Source: Acanthosepion lycidas (taxonomy: Eukaryota > Mollusca > Cephalopoda > Sepiida > Sepiidae). Taken from it: a DNA stretch of 64,000 bases. The notes below the pieces were generated by a model. That model saw only the letters and a program-made list of their open reading frames with translations, was not told where the DNA came from and made no database searches. The stretch is from positions 160,263,796-160,327,795 of the forward strand of contig OZ010571.1 in the NCBI GenBank assembly GCA_963932145.1, in the 5' to 3' direction. Positions 30,170-42,344 of this stretch are shown here, in pieces. Made by a program: the position numbers and the translations under genes. Within the stretch, counting starts at the first letter, position 1; each line of letters begins with the position of its first letter.

Positions 30170-32030
30170 ATTTTTAGTTTTCCATATTTGGGGACAGTAC
30201 AAATAGCTTGTTTCCATTACCAACCCTTGAACAACTAACATAGAGCTGGCTGTGAGAAAAGCAGGATTCTATAAGATGAAGTCCAGTTACTTTCAATGAT
30301 CATCCTTGAGATGATACTGGAAACTGAAGTCTTTTGAGCTCAAAAGGAAGGAATTAAGGGGATTTTGGGGAATTAAAACTCTTTCCTGGACCAGTAAGGA
30401 TATCTGCTTCCAAGAGATGAGGAAACATCTTCTTGGTAATTAACCTTGTTTCATTACAAAACTTTTGAGAATCCAGATTTCTCAATAGCATGGAACATTT
30501 TCTTTTAGTTCCAGCTTGTGTGATGGCATGCCATTAGGACTGAATGAGTTCAGAAACTCTATTGGATAATTCACTGCCTTCTCTTTTTCAACTACAGTGT
30601 CAATGAAAAAGTACTTAATGCTTTCTTTTGGAATTTCTTGAAGTTTCCAGTTGATACTTTCCACAATTTGATTCTTAGGAGCTAATATGGCCCTCTCATA
30701 AAGCCAGTTCAAATCCATGAAATGGTGTTTAATATTTGAATAAACATGGCTAATCAAGTCTTGGATACTTGAGACTGAAACTACACAATCATTAGGAAAT
30801 GAAATATCACCATTTTGGTCCATTTTGATGGTTCCATTGTCAAGATGCAACAGCAAAGCAGCAAATCTTTTTGCTTCAAGGTCACCTGTGATTCTCTCAT
30901 GTTTGTTTTCAGGCTAAGTCTTTGAACATGGTTTCAGATGTAAGAATTTTTTAGGCAAAAAAATTTTTATCAGCTGGAGTTCCTCTTGCAATGACTAATA
31001 ATGTTTATCTAAAATCACCAGAGTAGCATATTGATACCTCCCATGATTTGGCAATTGTGTCTAATATGTTTGAGTGGTTTGTCCAGGGCCTCAAATGCTT
31101 GCTTATGTGCCATGGTACATTTATCCCAGACAATGAAGTGTGTCTCCTCCAGTAGCATAGCCAAGTTGGTTTCTTTGATGTTGCAAATAGGAATTTCATT
31201 ATAGTTCAAATCCAATGGAAGTTTGAATGTTCTGTGTATGCCCTCCAGACAAGAGAGTAGCAGCAATTCCAAATGATACTACTGTTAGAGCTACTTTTCT
31301 TTTGAGTCTCACTGCAGATAAAAGAAGGTTAGTTACAAAAGTTTTACCAGTACCTCCATATGCAACTATAGCGAAGAAAACGGCGACTTACCTTGTCAAA
31401 CCAAGCGACAGCGTGTCGCGTGTATTCTACGACGGAAAAAGTGGCGAAAAAGAAAACTACTTACCAAACAGAGGGGCATGTATTCCGCATAACATACTGA
31501 AAATGGAATAATTGAATTAAAGAAAAAACAAGTCAGTCGCAGAAGTCGCTATAGTATAAAAGTATTTTGATATGCAAATTACGGAAAATCCAATCCCAGC
31601 TGTCGACGAATGGAAAAAATAGGTTCTGCCGATAAAAGCAGTTGGTTTTCTCAATTCGAAGAGAGAAAATTCGGGCATTTTTGGTCTCGGCGTTTGTTAG
31701 TGAACGAGTTATTTTTCTGACTGGTTACACGCATTGTGATTTGAAATAGTACCGGCGAATCGAGTTTTCAGCATTTTTTTCTGCCCACGATATTCGAGTC
31801 TGGACTTACAGTGATTCTTCTTTGTCTTGTAGAAGTAATCTGCGACAAATACTTCCTTTGCTTTCAGAACGCCTACAGCAACCAAGAAAAAAATCCCTCC
31901 ATTGTTGTTGCTGATGTCATCAAGGACCTTTTGATACACTTGCTGTTGGTCTTGATTCAACAGGGGCTCATTGTTTTGAACACATTGCCACATTTCTTCC
32001 ATGATGTATCCTGTTTCTCTTGACAAATCT
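30170..32030 (-). pseudogene. Helitron/Pif1-type helicase remnant, split by a solo LTR
   Basis: Minus-strand blocks in Pif1 order: EPLLNQDQQQVYQKVLDDIS and GGIFFLVA (about 31880-32025); Walker A VAYGGTGKTFVTN (about 31330-31366); NLAMLLEETHFIVWDKCTMA (Walker B, with Lys where DE is usual); WLYERAILAPKNQIVESIN and VNYPIEFLNSFSPNGMPSHK (30482-30856); and LQFPVSSQGWSLKVTG then SCFSHSQLYVSCSRVG (about 30200-30330). Such helicases form the C-terminal half of Helitron Rep-Hel proteins; no Rep domain is seen. The 511-bp insertion at 31367-31877 sits just before Walker A. Many stops make it inactive. Confidence 0.8.
31362..31882 (+). mobile_element. Solo LTR 3 (family S) with 5-bp target duplication
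   Basis: The LTR is 31367-31877, flanked by GCAAC (31362-31366, 31878-31882). Its start (TATAGCGAAG, then GACTTACCTTGTC) matches the other family S LTRs except TA for TG; its end is GCCTACA. It carries ATGCAAAT (31572-31579) and GATAAAAGCAG (31631-31641). Excising it with one GCAAC rejoins FFLVAYGGTGKT of the helicase. It is longer (511 bp) than its relatives. Confidence 0.85.
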
Positions 32031-32399
32031 CTGATTTGTCCAGTTTCTCTGTTTGGATTTGGCTGACCAGATCTCTTTGAGCCAAGTTCATCACTTTGTT
32101 ATCAATTTCAGAGAGCTAAATTTGAAGTCTGAGGATTCAATTCCAGTCCTGGATGAGCAAGTCTCATTTGAAGATGAGATATTTAAAAGTTAGATTGTAT
32201 CCCTTTAATTGAAAAAAGTGTGACAGATTTTTTACATATCTTATTAAGAAGATTTTCCTGTTGTTGGTTGTATTTGACTTATATTTTTGTAGTGAGAAAG
32301 ATGAAAGTGAATATAATTTGACCGTCTTTAAATAAAATTTCAAAAGATCTAGAGAACCCATCTGATATACAAATATATTTTAATTGTGTTTTCTTTTAG
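32031..32399. other. Spacer upstream of the putative exon
   Basis: The end of the helicase copy and AT-rich DNA, ending in a pyrimidine-rich tract ttttcttttag. Confidence 0.4.
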
Positions 32400-32518
32400 C
32401 TTCACTAGATGTGCCTGGTAGCCTTCACAGGAAATCGGGTGACAGCAAGTTTCTTCACTATATCTGCATTCTCCTCTCTACTCTGTTTTTAGCAGTGCTG
32501 TTATCTGGATGGTTTTGA
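32400..32518 (+). CDS. Putative orphan terminal exon with a C-terminal membrane segment
   Basis: It follows a good acceptor (tgtgttttcttttag, ending 32399). Only one frame (entry phase 1) is open: 38 residues beginning SLDVPGSLHRKSGDSK and ending in a hydrophobic tail (FLHYICILLSTLFLAVLLS) before TGA at 32516-32518. This looks like a tail-anchored protein end. AATAAA occurs at 33468. I do not recognise the protein. The weak phase-1 donor near 18267 in SLC30A5 would match its phase, but nothing else links them. Confidence 0.3.
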
Positions 32519-32604
32519 ATTTTTTCTCTGATTTTCAGTTCTTCTAAAGTTTTGAGATTATTCTACGTGTTCCAGTAGTGACTAATACAACTGTTATTTT
32601 CATG

Positions 32605-32632
32605 TTCTAGAATTTTTTTTTTTTTTTTTTTT
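32605..32632. repeat. Poly(T) tract
   Basis: T run of about 24 bases inside the presumed 3' UTR or intergenic region. Confidence 0.85.
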
Positions 32633-32711
32633 TCAAATAACTTTTCATCATTTCACTTTCTTTCAATTTTATTCTGTAATCTGCTAGAACTGTTGTTCTC
32701 CATACTTAAAA

Positions 32712-32965
32712 ATGCTTAGGTGGCATAATGGTTGTTGGCATGAGAAGTAGAATCAGTATATTGAGATCAAATTCTGACTGTGTCTGTGTTCTTCTCAGTG
32801 CATTAATGCAAAAGCATGAATCCATTTTCCTCTATGATTTAAATAGCAGGGTGACATCCAGTCTTGAAAAAAACAAATTTAAAAGCTTGTAAATAATTAG
32901 GCTTTTAGCCTTGATAACCTAGTCTAGGAGAATAAAAACTTAGAATTCAAAATAAGTCTGAAAAT
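32712..32965 (+). mobile_element. tRNA-derived SINE, diverged copy
   Basis: A-box-like TAGGTGGCATAATGG and B-box-like GAGATCAAATTCTG start it. The body shares TAGTCTAGGAGAATAAAAAC with CACTCTAGGAGAAGGACAAG of the SINE at 56498-56863. It has no clear tail or target duplication. Confidence 0.6.
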
Positions 32966-33737
32966 GAGTGGACTCTATCAGGTTATCTTGTCCTAGACAA
33001 ATTCACTGCTGCTTCAAATGCAGTAAATGTGCTGCTCCAATGACTATTATGTGTTATGGGACATGTGATCATAATCATATATGAAAAGGACGGGATCTGG
33101 TTTTCTTTACCTGGATCTGGTGATCTATTTGAATTTTAGTTTCATAGAATTTTATATACTTTTAGTATCTAGGACAACTTCTGGCTTGTGTGTGTGTACC
33201 ATTGGTTTGTAAGGACAAGTCCCATTCACTTACATCATTCCGAATGGATTACTTTTCCAACCCAGCCATATATATTTTTGTACTCCTGAGATAATTTCTT
33301 CCATTCACTAACTACACTCTCTCCCCAAGGTGACATGTACTATTTTGTTGTGTCATGTCTATTTTGGCTTTGAAGTAATTGAAGTAGTACACTTGTTCTG
33401 TGATGGTATAATTAGTGTTTCTTTCTAAACTGTCTTTTGTACACCTATACCAAAGTTATTTCATCTACAATAAAAAGTATTCATAGTCTTTTTTAATTTG
33501 TTCACTAGTTTACTGCAACAATGTTTACTGAAATAATTTTTGAAAATAACTCATAATAATATTAATGATGATATATCAAGAAACAAATGCTTTGAAGTTA
33601 ATTAATTCATCAGATGCATGTTCAAATAACTTTTTTTTACCTACTGCACACCTGGGATCCCAAAACATATGTGCCAAATTCCATCCCAATCCAACAAGTT
33701 GTTTTGCTGTCAAAAATAGCTGAAATACATGCAGTCC

Positions 33738-33782
<45 letters not shown>

Positions 33783-34059
33783 GGGGTTATTTCATTTTAC
33801 AAGAAATTCTTATAAAATATAACTATAAAGTGTAATAACTAACTTGGTATAAAAAAAAATATCACCTCAGCAAAGATTTTGCTTTCTTGTGCAAAATATT
33901 CCTTTAGGAAAAATTCACAGGCACCCAATATTGAGTCTGTCCGTAGTGCTTATAATTTGTACAATTTTAACTTCCTACAAGGCCTAATTTTTTGTGCAAA
34001 ATGTAAAAAGTTAGTTAGTTGTACCTCTCCTATCCCTAAAGTTGAATAAGAATACGACT
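32966..34059. other. Intergenic DNA with T/A palindrome
   Basis: It includes the poly(A) signal AATAAA at 33468-33473 and a 26-T run running straight into 18 A at 33739-33782. Otherwise unassigned. Confidence 0.5.
33739..33782. repeat. T26-A18 perfect homopolymer palindrome
   Basis: Twenty-six T followed directly by eighteen A. It could be a true fold-back or an assembly artefact. Confidence 0.9.
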
Positions 34060-34270
34060 CAACCACAACATGAAATTCAAAAGGAAAAACATTTATTACA
34101 CAATACAAAATTTACATACAAGAGCTTACACATAAATTTCCTTTTGTGTGCCTTATAAAAAATACTAAGGCAGGATAACAATTCAAATGTCTAACAAAAA
34201 AATGATTACTCTTTTGAAAAAAAAAAAAATTTGAGTAAACAAAATTCAGAAAACAAAATGTGTACGCACC
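34060..34270. repeat. Dispersed repeat Y, copy 1
   Basis: It shares CCTTTTGTGTGCCTTAT, an A-rich stretch and CAGGATAACA in the same order with 36120-36260. It may be remains of a retroelement end. Confidence 0.5.
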
Positions 34271-36099
34271 TAATAGAGAGATGATAAAACCTACTTTAAC
34301 TTATCCCAAGAGCATCTCTAGGACCAAAATGATATTTTGAAATGTCTGTGTTTTCTTTCTTTTTGGCTACTTACGTGCTTCACTGGGGCCTTAATGACAT
34401 TTAAGAATTTCTTCATGTTTTCTTTTCATTATCAGCAAAAGTGGTGTCCTTGTGAAAACTGAAGCCCTTTGTTCTTGTTGCTGATGGTATTATCCTTGCA
34501 AAAGACCACTTGGTCTTCTAGTGGCGATGTGGTAAGCTCCTAGTTTCCTAGTCAATAACTTGGTCCTTTGCTCTCCTAGAGGTGGCTAGCAACTTTCATG
34601 TGTGAACACCAAAACCCTTCTGCTCCCCTGCAGCTGCCCAGCTTCCTTTGCAACTGACTCTTTTAAGTGCTTTCTGTTTTGAAGTCAGAATACTTTCTGC
34701 CTTGACATTTGAATGCCTTCTAAACTTATCTGTTGACTCTGATGCCTTTTATGAGAAACAGGTGTATCCCAGAGACTCCATCTCAAGTTTTACAAGGGCA
34801 TTAGAACACATCTTTAATTGGTCAGTAAATATGATAAAATATTTTTCCACAAATTCAAAATGGATCTGCAATAATTTGCAAAATAATTTTCATGTCTTTT
34901 AACTGCTAAATCTAAAAAGGAGATTTAAACAACTATAACATTTTTTTACAAACTGCCTGGATTTTATTTACAATACTCTTTTCTTGAAAATACATGTAAA
35001 AAACAAAAAACAACCTTGATGATTAAAACATTTATTTATTACACCTTTTAAGTAATGCTATTTTTAACTCACTGTACTAAAATATAAAATTCTTATAAAT
35101 TTAATAATTGCTAGATTTAAATGTAAAGTTCATTACATTCACAAATAATCCCTAATTCCTTTAGAGGTTTAGAGTTATAATATTAATACCATAAAATAAT
35201 TTATAAAGCATGAAGAGTTTTTTATCTTTCCGCATGGAATTGTTCTGAAATTAAATATTCATAAAAATATTCTATGTATGTTTTTAAAAAATTAGCAAAA
35301 AAAAAGAAAATATATACTCTACACTGATTTGTTCAAACTTATTCTTCATCTTTCTTGTTACAGTCCCAAAATTTTAGCAGTTGTAGCCTGTGGCTCTGTT
35401 CAAGTACCTGTCATATTCAGTAACATTTCACAATTACTCCGCATGAGTAAACTATTTTCTTTCCATCCTTCATGATAGAAAATAGAACTAGTATGTCACA
35501 ATGGTTAATGAAGATAATAGTGGGTAATTGGGTAATTGAGAAACCACTCACCCATAATTACTTTATCTGACCAAACAGAAACAGCAAAAAGTTATTACCT
35601 CCATTTTCAGCTTTGGCAGAAAGCAGCAAATTTCCATTTCTCATCTCCTCCACAAATTGACATCTTTTTATATTTTTATATAAATATCAATCAGAATAAA
35701 AAATGTTGTAAAATGTAAATTAATCATCTAATTCAAATATTGATGAACTATTTGTTCTATCAAAATAGAATTGTCATAAAACTAAAGACAGTTATATTTG
35801 AAAGTCTATCAAGCAAAATTTTATGAACCTTTTTGCTAAAGAAGAGTATCAAAATAATATGAAATGTGCTGATGCTGCTTTATTATTTATATGATCAAAA
35901 TAAATATTGAAGCGTAAGTGTCTTATTATTTATACAATAGTCCCTAATTTTTTCCCTGAGGGGAGAGGGAATGGAAGAAGAGAGAACATCTACTTTCTTA
36001 TCCTGATTACAGTAAAAGGTGCATACAAAACAAACAAAACTTGAAAGTAAAATGTGAAATATAAAAGGAACAAAAGACGTTAAATCAATATAACAAATT
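34271..36099. other. Intergenic DNA between repeat Y copies
   Basis: 34430-34650 is less AT-rich than its surroundings but has no recognisable coding match. The rest is AT-rich. Confidence 0.4.
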
Positions 36100-36270
36100 A
36101 TGATATTTTACAAAATTGACTTGCCTAAAAAGTTCCTTTTGTGTGCCTTATTAAAAACAAGACAGGATAACATCAAAATACAAATGATTTTAAAAATGTA
36201 TGAAACAATCTTCTAAAAATGAAAAAATTTTAAAAAAAAGGTGCACCTACCTGATTGAAATTTTCATATC
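36100..36270. repeat. Dispersed repeat Y, copy 2
   Basis: Direct-orientation match to 34060-34270 over CCTTTTGTGTGCCTTAT, AGGATAACA and a terminal GTGCACCTACCTGA versus GTACGCACCTAATAGA. Confidence 0.5.
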
Positions 36271-37361
36271 TCAATTGTTTGAAAAATCTGGTTACTTCAT
36301 ACACTTTGTGTCTTCAGGTCAAAAAATTTTATTACCTTTGAAAATTTGATTGATTTTATATAGACTGTCTGGCTCTTCTATTATATAACAATTGGAGAGG
36401 TTACTTGTGGGCCTTAACTTCAGATTTATGTGGGCATAATAATTGATTGAATAATAAATAGAAATAATATATATATTTTTTTAATTTAAAAAATGAATTA
36501 AAAACAACACACTTTGACCAAAATATTTTTCTTGGTTCTTTTACAGTCAATTCTAAAAATAGAAATTTTTACTGACAAATGCAACAATTTTTCATAAACA
36601 ATCTGGCTTTCTTTAAAATACACTTCTTTAAAAATTAATTGTATATGACAAACGTAAATGGTTATAATATTTATTTGTTTATTTACACTTTTTATTAATT
36701 ATAATTATTTTGTTTTACTAATAAAAATATTTTATACAAATTCTGTTTAGTCTTTCACTTTTCTCATTTAATTTATAATTTTTTTTCTCTATTAAATTTT
36801 AATTTAAGCATCACAATCATTCATTAATTTTTTTCTTATAATGTCTTATTAAATTCTTGATTATATGTCAACTTTTTCTGTTAAGGTTAGGTATAGGTCT
36901 AATAGAATCTCCATTTTGAAAATGTAGGCCTAATTTAATTAAATATTAACACTAAGACAACAGAATTTTGCTTTTCTAGACTTACTACAATTTTCTCATT
37001 GTTTTTCAAATGTCCTCTGTTTAAAGTAAATCCTGAAGCATAGTAAAAATATATGATAGCTTTTATTCATTAAAAACATATTTTTCTACTATGAAAAATC
37101 AAATGGCTCCTTCAACTTATTTTTTATACATAGTTAATTCCATATAAAGTACAAAGACATTAAACAACATGAACATGTAACATGTGTACATAATTTATTT
37201 ACATTTTGCTAGAGAAATGTTGTCTTACATCTCATAATCATGTTCCTCAGCATTCAAAATCCTGATACTACATTTGAGCTTTTCTAACCAAAATATAAAA
37301 TAGAAATAATATTTTTAATATGTTGTGAATGTTCTGCTGATGTGTTGACCTTGTCTGAATG

Positions 37362-37424
<63 letters not shown>

Positions 37425-38710
37425 GTTTAAAAGGGCATCATCAGACCACAAACAGGATTACAATATTACAAACAAAATCATATTTAAGATACAATGAAAT
37501 AAGCATAGACAAAAATTATAAAATTCATTAATATAAATTTCAGAGAAATGATTGTATATTCTAAAGAACATATATGAATACAGAAATAATGAAGTTTTGT
37601 TTATATGTTGGTGGTAACATGTTTTATCAAAGAACTGTCCAGGATATCTACCTCCTTCAGCTACTGAAAGATGAAGAGTCTTGATTTTTGTTTCATTTGG
37701 CAGTAAAAACTTGTTCTGATACATAGGAGTATTCTGTATTAACTATTTTTTTTTTATAATCTAACTTTTTCCTTCTTTATTGTTAATTACCATTCTTATT
37801 TTAAAATATTTTATTACTTAACTTTTAATTTTATTTTATTAATTATTGTGGTTCCAGACTACTACATATTTTAGTAATAAGCATTGGGGTTATTTAGTGA
37901 TTTCTTTGTTGCTATCACTACAAACAGCTTATTAATAACAACCTGAATTATTTGTTTTAATTATTAATTAAATATAAAAAGAAATTATTTGCCTTTGGCT
38001 TAAATAAAGATTGATTCATTTTTTTATTCTATTAAGATCATTAATAAAGTAGAAAGTCTTTAAAATTACTTCTCTACAAAGACAAATTTACCTATGGCAT
38101 TTATTATAAATAAATTATGCAGATACTTTGAATCTAAATTAACTAAATGAGTGTATTTGAGAAAACTTTTCATATTTTCATTAACTTGAACCTGGATTAG
38201 AAATTGAATCAGAAATTGAAATTGAACAGCAAAGGCTTACATTGCACTTTGAACAAGCTGTTGTTAATATCCATTTTAAAACTTTTCCTGTGTTTTATTA
38301 TTGTTTACTTTGTTATCTCTTGTAGGTTTTTAGGATTGATGTAGCAGCTGTATTTATGAGTCAGAGATAAAAAAAAATGATGAAATGAAAAAGACACAGC
38401 TGTGCACATATGGAGAATATGCAGGAGTGTATCAATCAATCAATCAATATCTATCAAAGTAAAACATTAAGCACTATGGATGAGTTTCTCTTTGTTAGGC
38501 ATTTTTGTTAAAACCATTCTCTAGCTGTACTTCTCTTCAACACACACACACACACAAGATGTTGAAAAGTTCTCAACTAAAACGGATTCCAAAATAAATT
38601 CTTGATCATTTGGTCAGATTTTGAGAAATATGTAAACTAACAACCTTTCAGCATTCCCTTATACACACACACACACACAAATACACTTCTGACTGAACTT
38701 ATTAACACAG
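36271..38710. other. AT-rich intergenic DNA with (TA)28
   Basis: The perfect (TA)28 tract is at 37366-37421. TCAATCAATCAATCAAT lies near 38430. No gene is seen. Confidence 0.6.
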
Positions 38711-39260
38711 TGTTTCTTTTTTTTTTTTTTGTTTATTTATTTCACCTGAAGCAAAACGATAATACCATTAAAATGAGAAGATTTTAGTAAGGAGAAAGTA
38801 CAATAAAAGAACAGATTTCAGAAAGACAGAAGATGGCGATTGATATTGTATTTAAAGTTTTGAATATCATGTGGCAGTAAACCAAGAAACTGGAAAAAGT
38901 TCCATAGGCAAGAAATGTGAGAAAATAAATTATTAGAATAGAACTTTCAACAGAAAAACACTGAAACCGAGTTGTTAATAGTAGTATTCTTAAATTCATG
39001 CAGTCAAGGTACCAAGGAAGGGAGTTCATTAGAACAATTGACATGAAAATATTTCTAAAAAAGATAAGTGGTGGGAAAGTGACTGAAGTTGAGATGCCAG
39101 GTCAGGACTGATAATATTACAGACCCTTCTTTGGATTTTGTCAAGAATGTCAAGATATATTACAGGGGCTCCAGACCATATATGGTAACATTGTTCAATG
39201 CATGAACATAAAATTTTAAATATAGTTGCAGTTGAATCTTCCTATTAGGTAGGCTCAGTT
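38711..39260 (-). mobile_element. LINE 3' end, minus strand
   Basis: A T run at 38717-38730 is the poly(A) tail in minus-strand sense. The body aligns with 62205-62645 (CAGAAGATGGCGATTGATAT / CAGAAGATGATAATTGACAT; GGTGGGAAAGTGACTGAAGT / GGTGGGAAAGTATCTGAAAC). Its minus-strand translation resembles the RT C-terminal region of jockey/CR1-type LINEs (DKIQRRVCNIIS). Confidence 0.65.
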
Positions 39261-40862
39261 ATAAGTGTTATGTAGATGTATTCAACAGAATAACTTTCTG
39301 AAGTATATCTTTAATAATTTACAACAAAATAAAAAAAATTGATATGTCCAAAATTAACAACATGGAAAATTATATTTTTTTCACATATAAATGAGGAATA
39401 TTAAGTAATGCATTTATATTCATTTATTTCCAGAAGAATCTTAGTGATTCCAATTGCATATAATTATTCATATCATAATGTATATCATTTTTTGAAATCA
39501 TTTTTAAGAGAGAAAATACTGTTATAAATAAATGTTATATTATGTCTGAATCAAATGTAGCAACATCTTCAGGACTTACAAATTAATTTTAGTAAGGTAA
39601 CTGTGGTTCTTGATTCTTTGAAAAGTGAAACTGATAGACTTACATGAAAAATACTACCAAGAATCACTTAAAGTGGGAAAAAATCAATATGAAACATAAC
39701 GATTGAGTATTGAAGGAAGAAAATGTAAATGAATGCACAGTGAAAATGAAACTGATTAACTGGATTGACTGCTGAATAGGAAATTTGTTGAATCAAGAAA
39801 AATGTTATTGATTGCTTGATTACAGAAATAACAAGAATATTTTCTTGATATGTTAATTTATTCACAGTTTAGATTTCTTCTAGATGTGAAAATCTGATTT
39901 CTGGAGATTTCAAAAACAGAAAGCAAGAAAAATTTTCTGGCTTAGCAAATAGCTCTCCAGATTATATTGATAGACCAGAATTTTACAAAGAACTGTATAA
40001 TATTGATAAAAAAGAATGCAGTCTGATTTTCCTGAACCAAAGGTTGCAAATGATTTGTTAATATTTATACTTTCCAATGAGGAATATCTGCCCAAATTCA
40101 ACTCTTAATTGAAGTTCCTATTGTGTTTTTGGAGGTCCTTTAGCAATCTGAGATAAATTCTTACCTCAATGATTCAACTTACAGACTTGGCAATAAGACG
40201 TATTGGAAGACATTTAATAATGTCTGTTTTGACAATTGACCCATTTACAGCAGAAAATGCACAAAAGTTTCATATCTTATAATAATGGAAGCATAAAGTA
40301 ACTTTGAATTTCAGAATGCTACTTGTACGAGCCCTAGTTAAGTGTCTGTAAACAAATAAAATTTATTATTTGTAAGCTTAAGTAATATTTTATTACTCTC
40401 TTTCATAATCCATGTACATTTTTACATACTTATTCTATGTGATATGGAGATCTCCGAAAGCTCTCAATAATTTTTCTAATAAAATTCAGAAGAAGTTTGG
40501 CCAATAGCCAATGACTATGAAAGAACTGATTAAATCTTTGGTGGCTCTTTAGCAGATGCAGTTAAGAATTGTAATAGCAAGGGTTGAGGTTGCAAACTTT
40601 CAGAATAAATGAATTCAACATTTTCAAAAGAAATTAATTCAATACATAGAGGTTTTTTCACATATATTTATATAAAGATCAACATGACACAAAATAAATT
40701 CAATCTTCCAGGTAAATGAAATATTTTTTTAGATAATTCTGTAAAGAGTGGAATAAATAATCATCAAAAAGTAAAATACCTATTAAATATTGTGATGGAT
40801 GAGTGAAAACTTTCCAGCAAAATTGTAGAATTATCCTGATAGAATATTAGACACTATCTCTT
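39261..40862. other. AT-rich intergenic DNA
   Basis: No features are recognised. Confidence 0.4.
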
Positions 40863-40867
40863 AACTA

Positions 40868-40996
40868 TACCTTCTCAACTTCAAAATGGACTTATTTTCA
40901 GGTAAATCAAAATGGATCAACTTCAAAATGGATTAATCAACTTCAAATTGGAAAACAACTTCAAAATGAGAAATAATCAACTTCAAATTGAGAATA
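40868..40996 (+). repeat. Left TIR of the iterated-motif transposon
   Basis: It contains CAACTTCAAAATGG or CAACTTCAAATTGG-type units at about 40875, 40918, 40937, 40958 and 40978, plus the spacer block CTTATTTTCAGGTAAA, which also occurs in the right TIR. Confidence 0.88.
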
Positions 40997-41133
40997 AATT
41001 TAATATTTATTCTTTTATTTTTACTTAAAAGAGATATAAAAAAAATATAAACATTCCTAAGAAATTTATTTAAAAGATTATATTATCTAAGTTAATTACA
41101 GAGGGAAGTAATCTCTTTATTCCAGATATGAAG

Positions 41134-42298
41134 TTAGTGCAAGTCTCGGGGGGAAATATTATTAATTGCCTCAGAAATCATCGCTTCTAACTTGCTGAGG
41201 TAGAATTCTTTAGTAGTTAAAGATCCCTGGCCATCACCTCTTAAAATCGCAACAATTGAGTGTGCCATACTTCTTTTTACATCAGCTTTAATGACTGACC
41301 AAACTTTTTCAATGGGATTTAACATTGGACTATAGGGGGAAAGTCTAAAAATTTGGTGTTGCCTAAATTCCTCCTCCTCCACAACTTCTTCAATTGAAGT
41401 ATGGCAAGGAGTGTTATCAATAACTAAGACAACTCCCTTTTCATTTGCCTTTCTAAGGGACTCCCTGGTCCATTCTTTCACATCCTCTTTTTTGAAAGAA
41501 CCTCTTTTAATTTTATGATGAATTAATCCATTATTACTAATACATCCAATAACATGGATGTACTGTAGTACACCTCGTGCCTTTTTTAGAGTGACCTTCT
41601 CTTTTTGAAATATGGAGATTAAAATTGGTTTCATCCATATAAAAGATTGGCACACTTTGGGACTGAAATTCTAATAAAGCTACTGCGTAATCCTTATGTT
41701 TCGCCTTATTCACATTATTATTGGCAGCTTCTGGTTCATAATGAACCACTTTTAAAATTAAAGCCCATGGAGTCCAAGTGCTTTCTTATGCATTCTTTCA
41801 TCACGCAATCCTCATACTTTTCGACCAACTTATTTACAATGTCTTGAAGAGTGACCCTTGGAGAGTTTTCAATTAATTCGACCATAAAACTTTTATGCTC
41901 TTGTGTAATTTTATATTTTCTTGCTCCTCCCCTAGAGTCACTCTTATCAGCACCATGGTCTAACCAATGGTACGCTGTTGGCAGAGGCACACCAATTGTT
42001 CTTGCCAGGTCTTTCCAATTTCCTGCTGTGGCATGTGCAGCTAAAATCTGGGCCTTTTTTTTTTGCCAGCCACAGTTTTCTTGAGGTAAGTCCTCTTTGG
42101 AGCTGTTGCTAATTCTTCTTCAGCTTCTTTTGTAGAGGTTTCTCCAGCATCATCATCAATCATCATTTTTGCCCATACGGGACTTTCTCCTACTTTTACT
42201 GGAGGCTCACCCAATGCTTTCTTGGCCTCTAAGTTGTTTGTATTTTGTTTTTTTCTACATCTATATAATGAAGACGAACAGCCAATTTCCTTACTCAT
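41134..42298 (-). pseudogene. DDE (IS630/Tc1-type) transposase, three frameshifts
   Basis: It begins MSKEIGCSSSLYRCRKKQN at 42298. The first shift falls at a 10-base homopolymer (about 42054-42063). Then a helix-turn-helix part (RTIGVPLPTAYHWLDHG; FMVELIENSPRVTLQDIVNK), catalytic Asp 1 in PIFYMDETNFNLHISKREG, Asp 2 in GVVLVIDNTPCHTSIEEV, and Glu in RLSPYSPMLNPIEKVWSVIK (about 35 residues after Asp 2). All three catalytic residues survive although the frame changes near 42060, 41745 and 41570. It resembles IS630-like DDE_3 enzymes. Confidence 0.85.
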
Positions 42299-42344
42299 GG
42301 GGTAAATTAATTGAAAAAATAATTTTCAATTTACCCCAAAAAAA

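Noticed and set aside
29990..30170. Helitron 3' end (hairpin plus CTRR) after the helicase
   Set aside because: Only a weak partial hairpin (AGCTCCTGCAGAGGGCTC) and no convincing CTRR-T junction could be placed.
37458..37724. Minus-strand open stretch of 88 codons next to (TA)28
   Set aside because: No motif, low complexity and AT-driven; no splice or start support.
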